Shown piece after piece: positions 49,542-58,991 of a stretch of DNA of 64,000 nucleotides (the stretch's first letter is position 1; each line of letters starts with the position of its first letter). Location: positions 930,001 through 994,000 of the forward strand of contig NZ_CP059597.1 in assembly GCF_022369435.1 (NCBI RefSeq), written 5' to 3'. Under the pieces are notes generated by a model, which was not told the origin of the DNA, searched no databases, and saw only the letters and a list, made by a program, of their open reading frames with translations. Origin of the DNA: Campylobacter sp. RM10537 (lineage in GTDB: Bacteria > Campylobacterota > Campylobacteria > Campylobacterales > Campylobacteraceae). The position numbers and the translations under genes are program-made.

Positions 49542-51407
49542 ATGGATAAAGAACTTTTTTTAAAAAATACTCAAGCACTTTTTGAAGTAGATCAAATTCT
49601 TGCATACAAATTAAGATCTTTGCAAAAATTAGAAAATTTTCGATTAGAAAAAAACGAACAAGGGATTAATTTTATCGCTAATTCTGAAGAAAAAATTTAT
49701 GAAAATCCCAAAAAAGATCTTGTAAAAAATTTAGATTTTTACAAAACTCAACATTCTAAATATCCTGTTTTATTTTTTTATGGTTTTGGAAATGGAGAAC
49801 TATATAAAATTTTATGCGAAAATAAAAATCATAAACATATTATTGTTTTTGAAGATGAGCTTGAAATTTTAGCCCTAGCTTTTTATTTTATTGATTTTAC
49901 CAAAGAGTTAAAAAGCGAAAAACTTATACTTTTTCATACTCCAAGCATCACCACTGCGCAGCTTATGGCTCTTTTTATGTATGAAAATATTCAAAAAAGT
50001 GTTAAAATTTTTAATCTTTTCATCCATAGTGATTTTTATCTTAAATTTTATGCCGACCAAATTCAAGAACTCAATCAAAAACTAATAGAAAATATCCGTT
50101 TTATAGTCTTAGCTAAAGGCAATGATCCGCATGATTCTATCATAGGTATAAAACATATGATCAATAATCTTCCCAAACTTTTAAACCATGGAGTTTTTCA
50201 AAATTTTTTAAAAGAAAGAAAACAAAAAATAAAAAACGCTATCATCGTTTCAACGGGTCCTAGTCTTATCAAACAACTACCTTTGCTTAAAAAATACTCT
50301 AGCAAAGCTACTATTTTTTGTGCTGATAGTGCTTATCCTATACTTGCAAAATATGATATTAAGCCTGATTATGTTTGTATGCTAGAAAGAGATGATATAG
50401 TATCTAAATGCTTTGATAATGATTTTAAAGAATTTGATCAAGGAATTTTATTTATCATAAGCTCTGTGGTACATCAAGAAGTTATTGATTTTCTTGAAAA
50501 GAACTCTAGAAAATATATGCTAGTACATCGTCCTTTGCATTTTGCAGTATCTTTAAATCTTAAAGAATTTGGTTATATTGGGGTTGGAGCGAGTGTTGCA
50601 AATATGGCTTATGAATTAGCTGCAAGTTTAAGACATGAAAATATCATTTTAATAGGTCAAGATCTTGCCTATGCCAAAGATGGAAGTTCACATCCAAAGG
50701 AACATATTTTTGGAAATGAAGGAGAAAAAGTACGTGGAGAAATTTATACTGTAGCTTATGGAGGAGAAACGCAAGTAAGAACTCAGCTTACTTGGAATTT
50801 ATTTCGTCAGGCTTTTGAAAAAGATATTTTTTGGGCAAAAGAAAAACTACAAATCAATACTTATAATTGCACTGAAGGTGGAGCTAGGATAGAAGGAGCT
50901 ATAGAAAAACCTTTTAAAGAGCTTTGTGAAATTTTACTTAAAGAAGATCTAAAAAAACCTTTTGATCTGCCTAAAATTTTAGAAAAAAATGAAATTAAAA
51001 ATAAATTTTTACAAACTCAAAAACTTCTTATTAAAAATGTTAAACAAAGTGAAGAATTTATAAAAAAATGCAACAATGAGCTTAAAAAACTTGATTTTGA
51101 GCTCAATAAATTAGAACTTAATTTATCAACCTTGGAAAAAATCAAAAAAAATCTTTTAAAATTTTTTAGCGAATTTAAAAAACTAAAACTATTTAATGAG
51201 CTTATTCAAGCTATATATTATCACAATGAATGCGAAATTTTACGCTATGAAGTTTTAAATGAAATCGATCAAAATAAAAATATTAAAGAATTTTTAATCA
51301 ATCAAAAAGCGTGGTGGCTACAAAGTTTAGAATATCTAAATACTCAAAATAAAATCATCAAAGAGGCTTTAGAAAAATTTAAAAATGACGATATTTTAGT
51401 AAAATAA
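49542..51407 (+). CDS. maf: flagellar motility accessory factor (DUF115, Maf family), copy A
   Basis: A 621-residue DUF115 protein. Such factors are thought to transfer Pse or related nonulosonates to Ser/Thr of flagellin. Conserved segments are YPVLFFYGFGNGELYK (about 80), IVSTGPSLIKQLP (about 235), FCADSAYPILAKYDIKPDYV (about 264), and LIGQDLAYAKDGSSH (about 372), then CTEGGARIEGAIEKPF (about 443) and a helical C-terminus. It lies 15 bases after pseI and is probably co-transcribed. No poly-G tract is seen, unlike some C. jejuni copies. Acceptor and donor specificity cannot be assigned. Confidence 0.87.
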   Translation: MDKELFLKNTQALFEVDQILAYKLRSLQKLENFRLEKNEQGINFIANSEEKIYENPKKDLVKNLDFYKTQHSKYPVLFFYGFGNGELYKILCENKNHKHIIVFEDELEILALAFYFIDFTKELKSEKLILFHTPSITTAQLMALFMYENIQKSVKIFNLFIHSDFYLKFYADQIQELNQKLIENIRFIVLAKGNDPHDSIIGIKHMINNLPKLLNHGVFQNFLKERKQKIKNAIIVSTGPSLIKQLPLLKKYSSKATIFCADSAYPILAKYDIKPDYVCMLERDDIVSKCFDNDFKEFDQGILFIISSVVHQEVIDFLEKNSRKYMLVHRPLHFAVSLNLKEFGYIGVGASVANMAYELAASLRHENIILIGQDLAYAKDGSSHPKEHIFGNEGEKVRGEIYTVAYGGETQVRTQLTWNLFRQAFEKDIFWAKEKLQINTYNCTEGGARIEGAIEKPFKELCEILLKEDLKKPFDLPKILEKNEIKNKFLQTQKLLIKNVKQSEEFIKKCNNELKKLDFELNKLELNLSTLEKIKKNLLKFFSEFKKLKLFNELIQAIYYHNECEILRYEVLNEIDQNKNIKEFLINQKAWWLQSLEYLNTQNKIIKEALEKFKNDDILVK

Positions 51408-51416
51408 AGGAGGCTT

Positions 51417-53378
51417 ATGAATTTCAATAAAAATCAAACCATACTTTTTAATAAAAATCTAAATTCACTAAACAATCCTACCTTAAAAGAAAAACTAAAA
51501 GAATTATCAATCACTCATTATGAGCTTATTTTGGGCAAAGATAGCTTAGATATCAATCTAAAAGATACTAAAAATCATACTTTTCTTTATCAAGATGTGA
51601 TAAAAGAGCTTGATATTATGTTAAAAACCTATAATGAAAAATATCTTTTATATCCTGTACTTTATTTTTATGGTTTTGGAAATGGAATTTTATTTAAAGC
51701 ACTTTTAAAAAATAAATATCATAAACATTTAGTTATTTTTGAAAAAGAATTAGAAATCATTAAAATTATGTTTCACCTTTTAGATTTTTCACAAGAATTA
51801 AAAGAAAATAGACTTTTAATTCTTGATGTTAATTCTTTAGAATTTCAAGATTATTATGATTTGTGCTCAACTAGTCCTTTTTTTGAATTTTCTAGAACTT
51901 ATTTTTTAGAACTTAGTAGTGATTATTATGAAAAAGATCAAGAAGATATTTTAAATTTAAATAATAATCTTATAGATAAATTTAAAAATGCTATACTTTT
52001 AAAAGGAAATAATTCTAAAGATATTTTACAAGGCATACAACAACTTATTTATAATCTTCCAACCATGCTAACTCATCCTCCTTATCAAAATTTACTCAAA
52101 CAAAGAGAAAGTCTTAGTGATACAGCTATTATAGTTTCTACTGGACCCAGTCTTACTAAGCAATTAGATACTCTTAAACAATATGCTAATAAAGCAACTA
52201 TTATATCTGCTGATTCTTCTTATCCTATCTTAGCAAAGCATGATATTAAGCCTGATTATGTTTTATCTTTGGAAAGAATTTTATTAACCTCTGAATTTTT
52301 TAATAATGATTTTAAAGAATTTGATAAAGATATAATTTTTATCACAACTCATTTAACTCATCCACAAACCATAAAAAATTTAAAACGTAACAATAGAAAT
52401 TTTATGTTGGCTTACAGAGGTTCTGAAATTGCAAAATATTTAAAAATTTTTAAATATGGAGAACTATCTGAAGGACATAGCGTAGCCAATGTAGCTTATG
52501 GTTTAGCTGTATTTTTAAGACATAAAAATATCATTTTTATAGGGCAGGATTTAGCTTATGGCGAAGATGGTTTTTCTCATACAAAAGACTATCAAAATCT
52601 TGACAAGCATGAGGGGCATTATCAAAGAGATTTTGGAAATTTTAGAGCCTTAGCTTATGGAGGAAAAGGTTTTGTAGAAAGTTCATTTATTTGGAATTTA
52701 TTTAGGTCATTTTTAGAAAAAAGAATTCATGAAGCAAATCAACTAGAACTTTGCACCACCTATAACTGCACCGAAGGTGGAGCTAGGATAGAAGGAACTA
52801 TAGAAAAACCTTTTAAGGAAGTTTGTGAAACTTTACTTAAAGAAGATCTAAAAAAACCTTTTCCTAAAGTAGAAGCTTTAAGCAAAGATAAGCAAGATGA
52901 ATTATTATTAAAAAGCTATTATAAAATTTATAAAAGTATAAAACACTGTCAAGATTTTTCACAAGAACTTTTAAAAGCTTATAATCATATCTTAGAAAGT
53001 TTTTCCAATCTTAATTTGATTTCAAATTTAAATGAAGGTAAAGAAATACTTGATTATCTCATACAAGAAATTGATAAAATCAAAACTAAACTTGAAGATG
53101 GAAAAAATATGCTAGATCTTTATGAAATCTTAGGTCCTCTTTTAACTCAATTTGAACTTAATTTAGCAAGAATTTATATTTTAAATCCAAAAACCTTAGA
53201 AGATTCTTATAATAAATCTTTATTATGGGTTAAAGAACATATAGAATTTTTTAATATGGTTTATGAACATATTAAAGCACAAGAAAAAGCTTTAATAGAA
53301 AATATTACTCCTTTAGAAAATGAACTCAAAAAAAGAAATTTAGAAAAATATATGAGGAAGATAAACAATGCAAAATGA
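51417..53378 (+). CDS. maf: flagellar motility accessory factor (DUF115, Maf family), copy B
   Basis: A 653-residue paralogue of copy A with the same core blocks: YPVLYFYGFGNGILFKAL, IIVSTGPSLTKQLDTL, DSSYPILAKHDIKPDYVLSL and FIGQDLAYGEDGFSHTKD, and the shared CTEGGARIEGTIEKPF. A strong AAAGGAGG site lies 5 bases before the ATG. Long nucleotide stretches around the last motif are near-identical to copies A and C, pointing to recent duplication or exchange. The last 11 bases overlap copy C. Confidence 0.87.
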   Translation: MNFNKNQTILFNKNLNSLNNPTLKEKLKELSITHYELILGKDSLDINLKDTKNHTFLYQDVIKELDIMLKTYNEKYLLYPVLYFYGFGNGILFKALLKNKYHKHLVIFEKELEIIKIMFHLLDFSQELKENRLLILDVNSLEFQDYYDLCSTSPFFEFSRTYFLELSSDYYEKDQEDILNLNNNLIDKFKNAILLKGNNSKDILQGIQQLIYNLPTMLTHPPYQNLLKQRESLSDTAIIVSTGPSLTKQLDTLKQYANKATIISADSSYPILAKHDIKPDYVLSLERILLTSEFFNNDFKEFDKDIIFITTHLTHPQTIKNLKRNNRNFMLAYRGSEIAKYLKIFKYGELSEGHSVANVAYGLAVFLRHKNIIFIGQDLAYGEDGFSHTKDYQNLDKHEGHYQRDFGNFRALAYGGKGFVESSFIWNLFRSFLEKRIHEANQLELCTTYNCTEGGARIEGTIEKPFKEVCETLLKEDLKKPFPKVEALSKDKQDELLLKSYYKIYKSIKHCQDFSQELLKAYNHILESFSNLNLISNLNEGKEILDYLIQEIDKIKTKLEDGKNMLDLYEILGPLLTQFELNLARIYILNPKTLEDSYNKSLLWVKEHIEFFNMVYEHIKAQEKALIENITPLENELKKRNLEKYMRKINNAK

Positions 53379-55269
53379 AATTTTTGATAAAAATTTAAAA
53401 GCCATGAATGGCGATGAATATAATGAAATCAAAGAAGAATTAAAAAAAATAAAAGAATTAAGATATTTTTCTTATTCACTTGGCAAAGATAAACTAGATA
53501 TTAATATCATCCAAAAAAGAAATTTAAAAACAATTTATAAAAATCCTTTAAAAGAATTAGAAGAAAAAATTGAATTTTTTAAAGAATATCAAAGATATCC
53601 TGCTTTATTTTTTTACGGTTTAGGAAATGGAATTTTATATAAAGCCTTACTTCAAAATGAAAATCATAAAAGAATTATTGTTTTTGAAAAAGAAATAGAA
53701 ATTATTTTTATAACTCTTAATTTGATTGATTTTAGTGAGGAATTAAGAAAAGGGAAATTAATCTTAATCCATACTATAGAAATGACTTATACTAAAGCTG
53801 ATACCATTTTTTCTTTAAGTTCAATTAATAAATTTTTTAGAATTTACAATTTACATTTACATTCTAATTTTTATAAAAATTATGAAGAAGATATGTTAAA
53901 AGTGAATACTTTAAATTCTAAAGCTATTAGAAATATCAGTCTTAGAAGAGGAAATGATCCAAAAGATGCAATGCAAGGCATAGAACAATTTGTAAGAAAT
54001 ATCCCTAAAATGATCAATCATCCAAGTTATAAAACCTTGCTTCAAAAAAGAAAAAATACCAAAGATGAAAATGTGGCCATCATAGTTTCTACAGGCCCTA
54101 GTCTTGAAAAACAACTTCCTTTGCTTAAAAAATACGCTAGTAAAGCTACTATTTTTTGTGCTGATAGTGCTTATGCTATATTGGCAAAGCATGATATAAA
54201 GCCTGATTATGTTTGCATGATGGAAAGAGATCACTATACAGCAGAATGTTTTAATAACGACTTTAAAGAATTTGATCAAGATATTACTTTTGTTGTAACT
54301 TCTTTGGTTCATAAAAATACCATTGCTTATCTTGAAAAAAATAAAAGAAAATATATCCTAGTTACCAGACCTTTATCTTTTGCCACTTCGATAGAGCTGG
54401 ATGAATTTGGATATATGAGCTGTGGAATGAGCGTAGCTCATATGAATTATGAATTAGCCATAAATTTAAATTTTAAAAATATTATTCTCATAGGACAGGA
54501 TCTTGCTTACGCAAAAGATGGAAGTTCGCACTCTAAAGGCTTTTTATATAAAGATTTTCACGAAGGGCATCATGAAAGAGATTTTGATAAATACACTGCT
54601 ATAGCTTATGGAGGAGAAGGGATAGTCCAAAGTTCTGAAGTTTGGACCATATTTAGAGAAATATTTGAAAATTTTATAGCTACAAATAATCAAAAAAAAA
54701 TAAAAACTTACAATGCCACCGAAGGTGGAGCTAGGATAGAAGGAGCCATAGAAAAATCTTTTAAAGAGCTTTGCAAAACCTTGCTTAAAAAAGATCTAAA
54801 AAAGCCTTTTGCTAAAATTCCTAAACTTTTAAAAAATCAAAGAGATGAGTTAATGTTAGATGCTTATAAAAAGATCAAAAAGCAAATGAGCTTAACTCAA
54901 ACTTTTTTAAAAGAATGTAAAAAAGTTAAAAATCAATTGGCATCGTTAAAAAGAGGAAAAACTAAACTTACTCTAGAACAAATTAATAAAAATTTAGATA
55001 AATTTAAAACTCGTTTAGATTCTAAGCGTTATGGTTTTTTACTTGAAATTTTAGGACCAACACTATATCACGAAGAAAGTTTATTAGCTCCTTTATATTT
55101 TCAAAGTTTTCAAAACGAAAGTGAAAGACAAAATAAACTTTTTGCTTGGCTTTATGCTCATGAATCTTTAATCGAAAGCATTTTTGAACTTGTAGATACT
55201 CAAAATATCATCTTAAAAAAAGCTATCATACCTTTACAAGATGAACTTGAAAAAAGAAAACTTCTATAA
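53368..55269 (+). CDS. maf: flagellar motility accessory factor (DUF115, Maf family), copy C, next to flaB
   Basis: A 633-residue paralogue ending 20 bases from the convergent flaB stop. Core blocks: YPALFFYGLGNGILYKAL, IIVSTGPSLEKQLPLLKKYA, FCADSAYAILAKHDIKPDYVCM, LIGQDLAYAKDGSSHSKG and ATEGGARIEGAIEKSF. In C. jejuni the accessory factor next to flaB is Cj1337 (PseE), so this copy is the best candidate for PseE, but that is position-based inference. GAGGA precedes its ATG inside copy B. Confidence 0.87.
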   Translation: MQNEIFDKNLKAMNGDEYNEIKEELKKIKELRYFSYSLGKDKLDINIIQKRNLKTIYKNPLKELEEKIEFFKEYQRYPALFFYGLGNGILYKALLQNENHKRIIVFEKEIEIIFITLNLIDFSEELRKGKLILIHTIEMTYTKADTIFSLSSINKFFRIYNLHLHSNFYKNYEEDMLKVNTLNSKAIRNISLRRGNDPKDAMQGIEQFVRNIPKMINHPSYKTLLQKRKNTKDENVAIIVSTGPSLEKQLPLLKKYASKATIFCADSAYAILAKHDIKPDYVCMMERDHYTAECFNNDFKEFDQDITFVVTSLVHKNTIAYLEKNKRKYILVTRPLSFATSIELDEFGYMSCGMSVAHMNYELAINLNFKNIILIGQDLAYAKDGSSHSKGFLYKDFHEGHHERDFDKYTAIAYGGEGIVQSSEVWTIFREIFENFIATNNQKKIKTYNATEGGARIEGAIEKSFKELCKTLLKKDLKKPFAKIPKLLKNQRDELMLDAYKKIKKQMSLTQTFLKECKKVKNQLASLKRGKTKLTLEQINKNLDKFKTRLDSKRYGFLLEILGPTLYHEESLLAPLYFQSFQNESERQNKLFAWLYAHESLIESIFELVDTQNIILKKAIIPLQDELEKRKLL

Positions 55270-55289
55270 TGAGGATAAAAAATCCTCAT
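55269..55289. terminator. bidirectional terminator between copy C and flaB
   Basis: ATGAGGAT and its complement ATCCTCAT flank an AAAAA loop, directly between the copy C stop (55269) and the flaB stop (55290). AT-rich tails on both sides suit a two-way terminator. Confidence 0.75.
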
Positions 55290-57023
55290 TTATTGTAAAA
55301 GCTTTAAGACGTTTTGTTGAACTGCATTAGCCTGACTCATCGCGTAAGATCCACTTTGAGCTAGGATATTATACTTTGAAAAATTTGCACTTTCAGCTGC
55401 AAAATCTACATCTCTGATGGTTGATTCGGCTGCTTTTACATTAACTTGGGTTACTGTGATGTTGTTGATCGTAACTTGAAGTTGATTTTGAACTGAACCT
55501 ATATCAGCTCTGATTTGATCAAGATTTGTCGTAGCAGTCTCTACTATATCCATCACAGCCATAGCACCTTTAAGTGTCGTTACACCAGCATTTTTATAAG
55601 TCACTCCAGCAGCATTTGCATCTGAAGTTTTTAAAGTAGCAAACTGAGAATTTCCAGAACCTTCAGAAAAACCTGAACCTTTAGATACCAAATAAACATT
55701 ATTTGTAGACATAGCAGAAATAACGACAACACCAGATTGTAAACCTACTGACATATTTTTTCCACTACCTTCAGAAAAACCTGAACCAGCTGAAAAACCA
55801 GAACCTTCTGAACTCATGAAAGCACTTAACGAACTATAACCAACGATGATTTGTTTTCCACCACCAGCATAAGAGTTAAATCCCATAGCATCAGCTGTAT
55901 TAGCATCGATTTGTCCTTTAGATTCTCTTAAAGATACTGAAGTTTGAGAAATGATATCAGTTTTTCCCATACCTACTGCACTTAAATTAGTTCCACTTAT
56001 ATTGATATCTCTACCATCGTTTTTAACTAAAGATAATCTTCCATAATTTTCTTTTTGATTAGCTAAAATTCCAGATCCAACGCCTATATCTCCTGTAATT
56101 TTTATACCTCTACCATCTCTTGAAGTAAGAACTAATTTACCATTTTCATCCCTAGAAGCTTCAACCCCTGTAGTATCTTTAACTGAATTAATAGCGGAAA
56201 CTAATTGACCATTTTCATCTCCATCTTTATAATTAATCTTGCCTATAATAACTCCATTAATAGCAAAGTCTTCTGAAGTAGAACCTGCTTTTATTTCATA
56301 AGACCCTATAGTTTTTACATCAAAAGTTGCTCTAACTCCTGTTTTATCAGAACTTCTATTGATCTCTTCAGCCAAAGCCCCAAGACCAGTTCCTACTGAA
56401 GTTGAAATCACCACACTTTGAAATTTAAAGTCTTCTACTCCATTATAATTTTTTATAACCATACTTACAACACCAGAACTTACACTTTGAGAACCAGTTT
56501 CAAATCTAGTTACACCGATCTTTGAAGACTGAGTAGGACCAATACTAGCTTTTATAGTTTGATTTGAGCTTGAACCAATTTGAAATTCTTGATTGGTAAA
56601 ATTTCCACTTAAAAGTTGTTTGCCATTAAAAGCTGTAGTATTAGCGATATTATCAAGTTCTTCCATCAAGCGGTTAATATCTGCTTGAAGCATAGTTCTT
56701 GTTTTTAAGCTTTGACCATCTTGAGCTGCTTGAGTTGCTTTAGTTTTAATAGTATCTAAAATTTTAAGCTGCTCATCCATCGCTTTATCTGCAGTTTGTA
56801 ATATACCTATAGCATCATTACCATTGTTGATTGCTTGACCCAAAGTTGCCGCTTGTGAACGCAAAGAATCTGCAATAGCCATCCCTGAAGCATCATCTGC
56901 TGCTGAGTTAATCCTAAGACCGGAACTAAGTCTACTTAAAGACTTATCAAGTTCATTAGCATTAACCACCGAATTCGCATGTGCGTTCAACGCACCTATA
57001 TTGGTGTTTATTCTAAAACCCAT
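55290..57023 (-). CDS. flaB: flagellin B
   Basis: Minor flagellin of the filament, 577 residues from ATG 57023 (AAGGA 7 bases upstream; an upstream ATG at 57038 is discounted because MGFRINTN is the known start). Conserved D0/D1 ends ([26 protein letters not shown]-terminal [19 protein letters not shown]) flank the surface-exposed middle rich in GSGFSEGSG-type Ser segments, the usual glycosylation region. It has its own sigma-54 promoter and terminator and lies 128 bases downstream of flaA. The middle shares a 354-base block identical to flaA. Confidence 0.96.
   Translation of the reverse strand: MGFRINTNIGALNAHANSVVNANELDKSLSRLSSGLRINSAADDASGMAIADSLRSQAATLGQAINNGNDAIGILQTADKAMDEQLKILDTIKTKATQAAQDGQSLKTRTMLQADINRLMEELDNIANTTAFNGKQLLSGNFTNQEFQIGSSSNQTIKASIGPTQSSKIGVTRFETGSQSVSSGVVSMVIKNYNGVEDFKFQSVVISTSVGTGLGALAEEINRSSDKTGVRATFDVKTIGSYEIKAGSTSEDFAINGVIIGKINYKDGDENGQLVSAINSVKDTTGVEASRDENGKLVLTSRDGRGIKITGDIGVGSGILANQKENYGRLSLVKNDGRDINISGTNLSAVGMGKTDIISQTSVSLRESKGQIDANTADAMGFNSYAGGGKQIIVGYSSLSAFMSSEGSGFSAGSGFSEGSGKNMSVGLQSGVVVISAMSTNNVYLVSKGSGFSEGSGNSQFATLKTSDANAAGVTYKNAGVTTLKGAMAVMDIVETATTNLDQIRADIGSVQNQLQVTINNITVTQVNVKAAESTIRDVDFAAESANFSKYNILAQSGSYAMSQANAVQQNVLKLLQ
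55622..55975 (-). repeat. 354-base block identical to flaA (flaB copy)
   Basis: Every base from 55622 to 55975 equals 57484 to 57837 of flaA (constant offset 1862), compared line by line. It covers codons for [14 protein letters not shown] through the SEGSG region to NSQFATLKT. Flanks diverge, so exchange between the genes is likely. Confidence 0.93.
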
Positions 57024-57060
57024 TTTAAATCCTTTCAAAATATTGCATCAAAAGGATATA

Positions 57061-57077
57061 AGCAATAAGTGTTCCAA
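57061..57077 (-). promoter_or_regulatory. sigma-54 promoter of flaB
   Basis: Minus-strand TTGGAACACTTATTGCT has the GG-N10-GC arrangement of sigma-54 promoters, about 38 bases before the flaB ATG. flaB is a known sigma-54-dependent class of flagellar gene in Campylobacter, with flaA under sigma-28. Confidence 0.88.
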
Positions 57078-57112
57078 TTTTTTATTTGTGAGAAAAATGA
57101 AGTATTTTATTT

Positions 57113-57143
57113 TAAAAAATCTAAGCCTAATTTTAGGCTTAGA
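57113..57143 (-). terminator. rho-independent terminator of flaA
   Basis: Just after the flaA stop, ATCTAAGCCTA pairs with TAGGCTTAGAT across a short AAAT loop, followed on the minus strand by a T6 run (complement of 57114-57119). It ends flaA transcription before the flaB sigma-54 promoter, so the two genes are separate units. Confidence 0.85.
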
Positions 57144-57151
57144 TCGGATTT

Positions 57152-58885
57152 CTATTGAAGCAGTCTTAACACATTTTGTTGGCTTGCATTAGCTTGAGCC
57201 ATAGCATAAGATCCACTTTGAGCTAGGATATTTGCTTTAGAGTAGTTTGCGCTTTCACTTGCAAAATCCACATCTCTGATTTGAGATTCGGCTGATTTTA
57301 CATTAACTTGGGTTACTGTGATGTTGTTGATCGTTGATGTGATTTGATTTTGTACTGAACCTATATCAGCTCTGATTTGATCAAGATTGTTAATCGCAGT
57401 TTCAGCGATATCCATCACAGCCATAGCGCCTTTAAGTGTGGTTACGCCCGAAGTTTCACTTGCAACCCCTGCATTATTTCCAGCTGAAGTTTTTAAAGTA
57501 GCAAACTGAGAATTTCCAGAACCTTCAGAAAAACCTGAACCTTTAGATACCAAATAAACATTATTTGTAGACATAGCAGAAATAACGACAACACCAGATT
57601 GTAAACCTACTGACATATTTTTTCCACTACCTTCAGAAAAACCTGAACCAGCTGAAAAACCAGAACCTTCTGAACTCATGAAAGCACTTAACGAACTATA
57701 ACCAACGATGATTTGTTTTCCACCACCAGCATAAGAGTTAAATCCCATAGCATCAGCTGTATTAGCATCGATTTGTCCTTTAGATTCTCTTAAAGATACT
57801 GAAGTTTGAGAAATGATATCAGTTTTTCCCATACCTATAGCACTAAGATTAGTTCCATCGATAGCGATATCTCTACCATCGTTTTTAACTAAAGATAATC
57901 TTCCATAATTTTCTTTTTGACTATTTAATATACCAGAACCTTGACCAATACTTCCTTCAATTTTTATACCTCTACCATCAGCAGAAGTTAATACTAAACG
58001 ACCATTTTCATCTTGAGAAGCTTGAACTCCGGTAGTATCTTTAACTGCATTGATAGCAGAAACTAAAGAACCATTTTTATCTCCATCTTGATAACTTACT
58101 TTACCAATATTAACACCATTAATAGTAAAATCAGTTCCAGTTTCACCCGCTTTAATAGCAAAAGCTCCTGTAGTTTTCACATCAAAACTTGCTCTAACAC
58201 CTGTTTTATCAGCGCTTTTATTGATCTCTTCAGCCAAAGCCCCAAGACCAGTTCCTACTGAAGTTGAAATCACAACATCTTGAAATTTAAAATCTTCAAT
58301 ACCATTGTAATTTTTTATAGTAAGTCCAACTACACCAGAACTTACACTTTGAGAACCAGTTTCAAATCTAGTTACACCGATTTTTGAAGACTGAGTTGCT
58401 CCTATACTAGCTTTTACAGTTTGATTTGAGCTTGAACCAATTTGAAATTCTTGATTGGTAAAGCTGCCACTTAAAAGTTGTTTACCATTAAATGAAGTAG
58501 TATTAGCGATATTATCAAGTTCTTCCATCAAGCGGTTAATATCTGCTTGAAGCATAGTTCTTGTTTTAGCACTTTGACCATCTTGAGCTGCTTGAGTTGC
58601 TTTAGTTTTAATAGTATCTAAAATTTTAAGCTGCTCATCCATCGCTTTATCTGCAGTTTGTAAGATACCTAAAGCATCATTACCATTAGATATAGCTTGA
58701 CCTAAAGTATTAGCTTGAGAGCGAAGTGAATCTGCGATCGCCATCCCTGAAGCATCATCTGCTGCTGAGTTGATTCTAAGACCTGAACTAAGTCTTGCAA
58801 GAGATTGATCTAAGCTTTTAGCATTTAGATCAGAGTTTGCTTTAGCATTAAGTGCTGCTACGTTTGTATTTATACGAAATCCCAT
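57152..58885 (-). CDS. flaA: flagellin A (major flagellin)
   Basis: Major filament subunit, 577 residues, beginning [20 protein letters not shown]. The D0/D1 ends are conserved and the middle (about 180-490) is variable with repeated [17 protein letters not shown]-like Ser/Gly motifs, the expected sites for O-linked Pse. TLR5-evading features of epsilonproteobacterial flagellin are known for this family. Its promoter is sigma-28-type; AAGGA precedes the ATG. Wording of the variable region resembles the C. coli VC167-type flagellin as I remember it, but flagellin genes recombine between species. Confidence 0.97.
   Translation of the reverse strand: MGFRINTNVAALNAKANSDLNAKSLDQSLARLSSGLRINSAADDASGMAIADSLRSQANTLGQAISNGNDALGILQTADKAMDEQLKILDTIKTKATQAAQDGQSAKTRTMLQADINRLMEELDNIANTTSFNGKQLLSGSFTNQEFQIGSSSNQTVKASIGATQSSKIGVTRFETGSQSVSSGVVGLTIKNYNGIEDFKFQDVVISTSVGTGLGALAEEINKSADKTGVRASFDVKTTGAFAIKAGETGTDFTINGVNIGKVSYQDGDKNGSLVSAINAVKDTTGVQASQDENGRLVLTSADGRGIKIEGSIGQGSGILNSQKENYGRLSLVKNDGRDIAIDGTNLSAIGMGKTDIISQTSVSLRESKGQIDANTADAMGFNSYAGGGKQIIVGYSSLSAFMSSEGSGFSAGSGFSEGSGKNMSVGLQSGVVVISAMSTNNVYLVSKGSGFSEGSGNSQFATLKTSAGNNAGVASETSGVTTLKGAMAVMDIAETAINNLDQIRADIGSVQNQITSTINNITVTQVNVKSAESQIRDVDFASESANYSKANILAQSGSYAMAQANASQQNVLRLLQ
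57484..57837 (-). repeat. 354-base block identical to flaB (flaA copy)
   Basis: Counterpart of 55622-55975. In direct orientation with it, separated by about 1.5 kb, so it could also support deletion or gene conversion between the two flagellins. Confidence 0.93.
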
Positions 58886-58936
58886 TTTAAATCCTTTTAA
58901 ATAAATTCAAGCTCATCCATGAACTTGTTAAATGCT

Positions 58937-58963
58937 ATATCGTTTATGCAAAAAAAAACTTTA
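58937..58963 (-). promoter_or_regulatory. sigma-28 promoter of flaA with T9 spacer tract
   Basis: Minus-strand TAAA (complement of 58960-58963) lies 17 bases before CGATAT (complement of 58937-58942), the Campylobacter FliA-type -35 and -10, about 50 bases upstream of the flaA ATG. The spacer holds a T9 run (complement of 58950-58958). Confidence 0.85.
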
Positions 58964-58991
58964 TACTATTTTTTAAAATTTTGATATAAAA

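Noticed and set aside
55640-55815. Repeated short units in flagellin as a possible CRISPR-like or tandem repeat array
   Set aside because: The repeats are in-frame Ser/Gly (GSGFSEGSG-type) codons of the flagellin surface domain, without spacers or constant repeat length.
57001-57192. Plus-strand 63-residue frame between flaA and flaB
   Set aside because: It runs antisense through the flaB sigma-54 promoter and flaA terminator and has no coding character.
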